Assembly: GCA_016791465.1 (NCBI GenBank)
Contig: JAEUWE010000390.1
Span: 1 to 18,108 of the forward strand
Length of the DNA: 18,108 bases
Reading direction: 5' to 3'
DNA from: Pseudobdellovibrionaceae bacterium
GTDB taxonomy: Bacteria > Bdellovibrionota > Bdellovibrionia > Bdellovibrionales > JAMPXM01
Shown: in pieces, positions 13,717 to 18,108 of the stretch
How the letters are laid out: each line of letters opens with the position of its first letter
Numbering within the stretch: position 1 is the stretch's first letter
Notes under the pieces: model-generated
The model's input: only the letters and a program-made list of their open reading frames with translations
What the model was told of the DNA's origin: nothing
The model's database searches: none
Translations under genes and position numbers: made by a program

Positions 13717-14779
13717 CCTCTTCAATCCTATGGTATCCACGCCACTCCTTTAAGCGCCCGCGCGGGCGCCCGCCATCCTCAGGGTATTCGATGAGGACGT
13801 AAGTCAGCTTGGTGATTTTACCCAACGATTGGATATCCAAGGATGTGAGATCTGTCCATGTCCCAGTGTTAAAGTATTCCTTGTTCGCACCCCATTGACG
13901 GTATTGGTAGACATGAGAGTGGCCAAAAATCACGGTGTGAACGCGTTCATCGGTAAGAACGCGCCGCGCCGACTCACTCAAGTCCGGAAACACTGCGCTT
14001 TCTGCCAGAACGCGCAGAACGCGACTGAGCGGCATGTGACGTCTTGGATCGGCTGAGATCATCGTCTTGATGAAATACACCGTGAGCTTCGCAAGCGAAG
14101 TTAGGGTGAACCATGTTTCGTTGAACAGCGCCCATTTCAAAACCCGATTAAATGGGCGCACCTTGTCGATGTGTGGATGTTTTTCCTTAATCTTCAAAAC
14201 AAAGTCGACAAAGAAGTGTGATCCAAACGGCAAATTGAGAATAGGTTCCGGCAAATTCCGTTTCAAAAAAAAGCGCTTCGGATCAAGTCGGTTCGCAGCT
14301 TCGTGCATATGCCCGTGTTCGACATGAACGCCATCAAAGAAATGGACAATATTTTTATAGCGAACCGCCGCGCCAACAACGCTATCAAAAAACTCTCTCG
14401 TCGCCGGCCATAGCATCGCTTGATCATGATTGCCAACAACATAGGTCACAGATCGATTGGGATGAGCAGCAAACGCCCGCATTGCCTGAAAAACTTCACG
14501 ATGCCCATCGACGATGGCGCGGATCTGGGCGAGCGCAATGCCCTCGGTCACAACCGTCAAAAAGTGACCGCGATAGTCGGTCTGCAAAAAATTGAGAAAG
14601 TCGCCATTGATAATCAGCTCAACGTCGTAATCCCGAAACTCACCAGAGCAATAGTAGTTAAAAAACTCGGCGAGCTTTTTGCCGAAGTAAAATTCCTCAA
14701 GCGAGTTCGTGCCGCCGCCTTCAAGCGTGCGACCACGACCGAGATGCAAATCTGAGATGATCAGTTTTAATTTTTTCAC
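13700..14779 (-). CDS. Calcineurin-like metallophosphoesterase
   Basis: 359 residues with all the metal-binding blocks of the family in order: SDLHLG (D10, H12), NGDFLNF (D60), GNHDQ (N117, H118), HGHMHE (H155, H157) and FGHSHVYQY (H287, H289), then FNTGTWTDL. So it is a soluble di-metal phosphohydrolase. The layout and GNHD/GHSH blocks resemble the UDP-2,3-diacylglucosamine hydrolase (LpxH) group and related phosphoesterases, but the extra middle segment (about 160-265, with hydrophobic helices such as SLAKLTVYFIKTM) makes LpxH itself doubtful. The substrate is not known; a lipid or membrane-bound one would suit the hydrophobic insert. It starts with GTG overlapping the upstream coiled-coil gene by 4 bases (GTGA), and its end overlaps the pgi start. 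Confidence 0.85.
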   Translation of the reverse strand: MKKLKLIISDLHLGRGRTLEGGGTNSLEEFYFGKKLAEFFNYYCSGEFRDYDVELIINGDFLNFLQTDYRGHFLTVVTEGIALAQIRAIVDGHREVFQAMRAFAAHPNRSVTYVVGNHDQAMLWPATREFFDSVVGAAVRYKNIVHFFDGVHVEHGHMHEAANRLDPKRFFLKRNLPEPILNLPFGSHFFVDFVLKIKEKHPHIDKVRPFNRVLKWALFNETWFTLTSLAKLTVYFIKTMISADPRRHMPLSRVLRVLAESAVFPDLSESARRVLTDERVHTVIFGHSHVYQYRQWGANKEYFNTGTWTDLTSLDIQSLGKITKLTYVLIEYPEDGGRPRGRLKEWRGYHRIEEDVAVS

Positions 14780-16434
14780 TCTGCTTTTCGTGACCCTGAA
14801 TCGTCTTCGCCTTCTAATACTGTAAGCGCAATTCGCAGTGCACGAACAGCCCGACGAGCCGTTTCTTGACGTTCTTTGAACTGCCCAAAAGTCTCCTGGA
14901 CCTGGGACTTGGCGTGATTGAGCTCAGCTGTAACCTGATCGACCTGTCGTTTGAGCTCCAAGATCATGCGATCCTTGCTCGCCGCAATCGACTGGCTTTC
15001 GGCCTTGATGATCTCAATACGATGCTCCAGGTCGCGCTCCCGTACTCGAATCTTCCTGAAGTTGGCTTCGAGCCGTCCTTCGGCATCGTCGAGGCGTCCG
15101 CGCATCTCTGCAATTTCGCGATCGCGACTGGCAATCTGGCCACGCAGAACTTTTTTTTCTTCTTCAGCAATCTTGCGTGCCTCTTGTGCATTCGTCTCAG
15201 AATTCTCGGCATGCGCCTGCAACTCATCGAGACGACGCCTGAGCGTCTCACCTGCCGACCGCAGATTCTCATTCTCTCGACGAACGCGTTCAAGCTCGCG
15301 CTCAAGATCTGAAATCCGTTTTTGCGCAACACGAAGATTCTCAGACTGTCTCAACGCTGCTTCTGCTGACGAGAATATGGCAGCCCCGGGCTGAATCTGC
15401 TTGGCCTCTTCGCGGAAGCGCGCCCCTGGCGAGCCAGCACGAATCTCGGTCGGCATAAAGCGTTCGCCTTCAGGATCTTCATCAACTGTGCGCGAACGCG
15501 TGTCGGGCGGAAGCACTTCTGTCTTCACGTCCTGCCATGCGGGACCGTTTGCTGCAACCGAAGCTGCGGGCTTAACGGCATCCATCGCCATCGTCTTTTC
15601 GTCGTCAATAGCGGCACTCGGCACTTTTCCGCTCACAGGTAGCGGTACGGTCGGTGCGGCATCGGGTGCAACCGCAGGAGCTGGAGCCATCAGGTCAATA
15701 GGAGGAGAACTCGACTCTGAGGTCGAAACCTCAGGTACAATCTCGCTCCGCAATCGCTTCAATGCGCTCTCAAGCTTCTGGGAGACAGATTTGGTCACCG
15801 CCCTTACCGAAATCTCAATCGGCTCCGGCGCAGCAGCTTCGGCCGACGCCATTTCAGACTCACTCTCAGCCTCAATGGGAGGCGGAGGCGGCGTCTTCTT
15901 CTCACCCGGCGGCCGCGGCTCGACGCGAAGGGCGTCGAACGGACTCGATCGAATTTCTCGTCGAACCATCGGCGGAGGTGGAGTGTCTTTCAAGCGTGCG
16001 GGCTGCTCAAAATCGTACGGCGCTGACGAATCCATACGCACAGCCTGCGTGCGATTCTCTTTTTCTTCTGCAGCGCGAACACTTCCGGCCAAACTGAAGT
16101 CTTTTGTGACGTCAGGACTGAACTCCGGCTCCTCCATCTGCAACGGTTCAGAAGGAGCAGCTTTCGTTGCCCGCATCGACTCAACATCAAACGCAGCGGT
16201 CTCGGCATCAAAACTAAATACCGGATCTGAGTTTTCAAGTGGAGGCGGTGGTGGTGGTTTCGCTAGCGAAATTCCCGATCGTGTTTTCGCATTGCCAGCG
16301 GCACGCGTAACGGTATTCAGCCGTTCTTCAAGCGAGAGTGGGCCCTCATCTCCTTCAGCTTGGAGAAGTGCATCAATCAATTCATCTTTTGGTTGCGCGC
16401 TGACGCGCGCTGCACTCTTTTTCTTTGGAGACAT
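14776..16434 (-). CDS. Long Pro-rich/coiled-coil protein with repeated Thr motifs
   Basis: 552 residues, no signal peptide or membrane segment, so cytoplasmic. Residues 1-350 are low-complexity and disordered, with runs of Pro (60-65, PPPP at 152-155, PPPPP at 182-186), acidic patches and many Ala/Ser. Residues about 355-530 form one long coiled coil with heptads (ISDLERELERVRRENENLR, KIAEEEKKVLRGQIASRDRE). Three short sites share an acidic/Lys-Arg-Thr pattern: ENRT129QAV, DEKT281MAM and DVKT305EVL, resembling the T34 site (SEKTVI) of the DgcB-like protein. They would suit phosphorylation and FHA binding, but this is a guess. It is the first gene of the unit with the metallophosphoesterase and pgi. 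GGGAG stands just before its ATG. No family is recognised; a scaffold or cytoskeletal role is possible. Confidence 0.75.
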   Translation of the reverse strand: MSPKKKSAARVSAQPKDELIDALLQAEGDEGPLSLEERLNTVTRAAGNAKTRSGISLAKPPPPPPLENSDPVFSFDAETAAFDVESMRATKAAPSEPLQMEEPEFSPDVTKDFSLAGSVRAAEEKENRTQAVRMDSSAPYDFEQPARLKDTPPPPMVRREIRSSPFDALRVEPRPPGEKKTPPPPPIEAESESEMASAEAAAPEPIEISVRAVTKSVSQKLESALKRLRSEIVPEVSTSESSSPPIDLMAPAPAVAPDAAPTVPLPVSGKVPSAAIDDEKTMAMDAVKPAASVAANGPAWQDVKTEVLPPDTRSRTVDEDPEGERFMPTEIRAGSPGARFREEAKQIQPGAAIFSSAEAALRQSENLRVAQKRISDLERELERVRRENENLRSAGETLRRRLDELQAHAENSETNAQEARKIAEEEKKVLRGQIASRDREIAEMRGRLDDAEGRLEANFRKIRVRERDLEHRIEIIKAESQSIAASKDRMILELKRQVDQVTAELNHAKSQVQETFGQFKERQETARRAVRALRIALTVLEGEDDSGSRKAE

Positions 16435-16503
16435 GCTCCCTCGCTTACTTATCTATCGGAAAAGTGGAGGGAATCTTTGAGTGTCAGGGGGGCCGGAAAT
16501 AGC

Positions 16504-16536
16504 AGACCTCGACTATAGTCGATATAGCGGAGGTCT
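16504..16536. repeat. Imperfect inverted repeat overlapping the coiled-coil gene promoter
   Basis: AGACCTC (16504-16510) pairs with GAGGTCT (16530-16536), then after a two-base mismatch CTATA pairs with TATAG around a GTCGA loop. No T run follows on either strand. The dyad covers the predicted -35 and -10 elements, so it could be an operator for a repressor, or a terminator-like structure after pfkB. Confidence 0.5.
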
Positions 16537-16539
16537 CAA
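16512..16539 (-). promoter_or_regulatory. Predicted sigma-70 promoter for the coiled-coil/pgi operon
   Basis: On the minus strand TTGAGA (16534-16539, 5 of 6 with TTGACA) and TATAGT (16512-16517, 5 of 6 with TATAAT) are separated by 16 bases. Transcription would start near 16505, leaving about 70 bases of leader before the ATG at 16434. Confidence 0.5.
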
Positions 16540-16569
16540 CATCCAACCTAGGTCCAATTCGCGTCTATT

Positions 16570-17478
16570 TTAAGCCCGTGAGGTCACCGTATTGAACTCG
16601 ACCGCACGCTTTTCGACCCCGACCATAGTCAAGTCGCGGAGAGCACTAACGCCAAACCCTTGAACAGTGAAGCTCGCCAAAAGGCAGCCATTCACACACG
16701 CCTCTTTCAATGAGGCCAAATCCAAACCGCGATTCGAGCGCGCCAGTGTGCCGAAGAATGCACCCGCGAATGTGTCACCTGCACCGGTCGGGTCAACAAC
16801 TGTGGCAACAGGGAAGGCCGGCAGAATGAAATAGCCTTCCTGCGTACGCAGAACAAAGCCATACTCTCCGCGCTTCACAACAACAGCCTTGGGACCCATC
16901 TTGATGAGTGCATCGCTTGCAGCAATGGCGTTGCTCGCGCCCGTCAGCATTTCTGCTTCACCTTCGTTGATCAGGAGCGCATCGATTTTTCCCAAAACTT
17001 TCACGAGCGTATCGCGCTTGGATGAAATCCAAAAGTTCATCGTGTCCGCACCAACAAGCTTCGGTCTCTTCACCTGTTCAAGTACGCGCAACTGCAAAGC
17101 CGGGTCAATATTGGCCAAGAACACATACTGCGCATCCTGATAACTCGCTGGTAGCTCAGGATTGAAATCCGCAAAAACGTTAAGCTCTGTCGCCAACGTC
17201 TTGGCTTCGTTCATGTCGCCGTCATAAGCGCCTTCCCAGTGAAAGGTTTTGCCCTTCACCGTTTTCAAACCGGTGACATCAACATTGCGTGTCTTCAACA
17301 TCTCGAGATCTTTTGATTCGTAATCTTCGCCAACAACACCGACAACTTTCACTGGCGCGAACAAGCTCGCGGCAAGAGAAAAATAATTGGCGCTTCCACC
17401 CAAGGTGCGCGGTGCTTTCCCCGATGGCGTTGAGATTGTGTCATAAGCGAGACTACCGACGACCAAAATATCTGACAT
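16570..17478 (-). CDS. PfkB-family sugar/nucleoside kinase
   Basis: 302 residues, the ribokinase fold in full. The N-terminal substrate lid has GSLAYDTI and TLGGSANYFSLAASLF (25-40). The C-terminal PfkB signature DPTGAGDTFAGAFFG (229-243) holds the catalytic base D235 and the anion hole GAGD. NEGEAEMLTG (171-180) is the usual nucleotide/metal-site segment. It phosphorylates a sugar or nucleoside with ATP; specificity (ribose, adenosine, fructose, other) cannot be told from sequence alone. The start has AGGGGGAG just upstream and follows the rlmN stop by 15 bases, so the two are in one transcript. That pairing is with housekeeping RNA modification and does not reveal the substrate. Confidence 0.9.
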   Translation of the reverse strand: MSDILVVGSLAYDTISTPSGKAPRTLGGSANYFSLAASLFAPVKVVGVVGEDYESKDLEMLKTRNVDVTGLKTVKGKTFHWEGAYDGDMNEAKTLATELNVFADFNPELPASYQDAQYVFLANIDPALQLRVLEQVKRPKLVGADTMNFWISSKRDTLVKVLGKIDALLINEGEAEMLTGASNAIAASDALIKMGPKAVVVKRGEYGFVLRTQEGYFILPAFPVATVVDPTGAGDTFAGAFFGTLARSNRGLDLASLKEACVNGCLLASFTVQGFGVSALRDLTMVGVEKRAVEFNTVTSRA

Positions 17479-17493
17479 GAACTCCCCCTAAAA

Positions 17494-18108
17494 CTATGTG
17501 AGCTGAAACTGATGTTGATTGCGAAGTTTTGTTTCCGGTGCATCGGCGAGGCGCTGCGATGCCTTGGCCTCTGCCAAAGTCTCTGGCCGCCCTTGGTACT
17601 GCGACGTCAGCTGCCCACAGGCCGCAAAGATATCGCGCCCCATTGTTCGTCGAAGCAGCACATGTGCTCCCAGCTGAATCAGCTCCTCCTGGAAACGCAA
17701 CACCTGCTCATCCGATGGGCGACGATAGCTTGTGCCCGGATGCTCGTTAAATGGAATGATATTGATCTTGCAGGGAACATTGCGAGTGAGATCGTACAAC
17801 TCACGTGCCTGCTCAACTGAATCGGTAATACCTTTGAGCAAAACATACTCGAGAGTCACGTGATCGTTCGTCTCACGCGCATGATCGCGACAGGCCTGCA
17901 ATAACTCTTTGAGCTTCCAACGGCGGTTGATCGGCATCACCTGATCGCGAATTTGATCGTTCGGCGCATTGAGGCTCACCGCCAAGCGCACGCCGGCCTC
18001 AGTCACTTTAGAAATCATCGGCACAATTCCCGATGTCGAAACTGTGATTTTTTTGCGCGAAAACCCAATGCCATCCGCTTCGCGCAAGATCTCAATCGCC
18101 CTAAACAC
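17494..18108 (-). CDS. rlmN: 23S rRNA (and tRNA) adenine-2 methyltransferase RlmN, C-terminal part
   Basis: A radical-SAM methyltransferase that modifies A2503 of 23S rRNA (and A37 of some tRNAs). Only the C-terminal 204 codons are in the window; the N-terminus with the CxxxCxxC iron-sulfur motif lies beyond the right edge. Diagnostic blocks present: ITVSTSGIVPMI, LAVSLNAPNDQIRDQVMPIN, VTLEYVLLKGITDS, INIIPFNEHPGTSYRRP, and RRTMGRDIFAACGQL with the methyl-carrying cysteine (equivalent to E. coli Cys355). The end after this Cys motif is about 40 residues, longer than usual and polar (PETLAEAKASQRLADAPETK). The first codon in the window is internal to the gene, not a start. Confidence 0.95.
   Translation of the reverse strand: MFRAIEILREADGIGFSRKKITVSTSGIVPMISKVTEAGVRLAVSLNAPNDQIRDQVMPINRRWKLKELLQACRDHARETNDHVTLEYVLLKGITDSVEQARELYDLTRNVPCKINIIPFNEHPGTSYRRPSDEQVLRFQEELIQLGAHVLLRRTMGRDIFAACGQLTSQYQGRPETLAEAKASQRLADAPETKLRNQHQFQLT

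Noticed and set aside
15401..16480. Long plus-strand frame opposite the coiled-coil gene (359 codons)
   Set aside because: It is a Ser/Gly/Arg-rich mirror of the Pro/Ala/Glu-rich gene; the minus frame has the ribosome site, overlap with its neighbour and heptad pattern.

Overview
The window reads as an ordinary, gene-dense chromosomal segment of a Gram-negative bacterium, about half G+C. I infer a Bdellovibrio-like lineage (Bdellovibrionota). The reasons are an FHA-GGDEF protein built like Bdellovibrio DgcB, a single-motif PilZ protein, an exact FliA-type -10 box, and many small secreted and outer-membrane proteins of no famous family. No phage, IS element, CRISPR array, rRNA or tRNA was seen. 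There is one compact repeat insertion, in a lipoprotein signal sequence.

Layout. 1-577 (-): a two-gene unit, a small cytoplasmic protein followed by a secreted protein cut by the left edge. 784-1254 (+): a lone small exported protein, convergent with phoH-slyD (1389-3280, -) and separated from it by a strong hairpin terminator. 3498-5342 (-): a histidine-rich polytopic membrane protein and a LiaF-like protein. 5480-6019 (-): a PilZ protein with its own terminator, divergent from an envelope cluster (6190-8996, +) of a TonB-like protein, an outer-membrane barrel and a lipoprotein peptidase. 8990-10863 (-): an ECF sigma factor, a likely anti-sigma protein and a small periplasmic protein. 10864-11298 holds no convincing gene but has small hairpins. 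11299-12294 (-): the dgcB-like diguanylate cyclase. 12448-16434 (-): pgi, a metallophosphoesterase and a long coiled-coil protein, with overlapping genes and a good predicted sigma-70 promoter. 16570-18108 (-): a PfkB sugar kinase and the 3' part of rlmN, which runs off the right edge.

How the genes may work together. Two proteins make or read cyclic di-GMP (DgcB-like cyclase and PilZ receptor). The FHA domain of the cyclase implies control by Thr phosphorylation, and the coiled-coil protein nearby carries short acidic-Lys/Arg-Thr motifs like those at the cyclase N-terminus, which makes it a speculative partner. The ECF sigma operon and the TonB-like/barrel/lipoprotein cluster point to envelope sensing and remodelling. 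PhoH, SlyD, RlmN, Pgi and the sugar kinase are housekeeping. No wholly new system is demonstrated. The best leads are the FHA-GGDEF/coiled-coil pairing, the 60-bp in-frame insertion in the lipoprotein signal, the FliA-like promoter, and the histidine-rich membrane protein.
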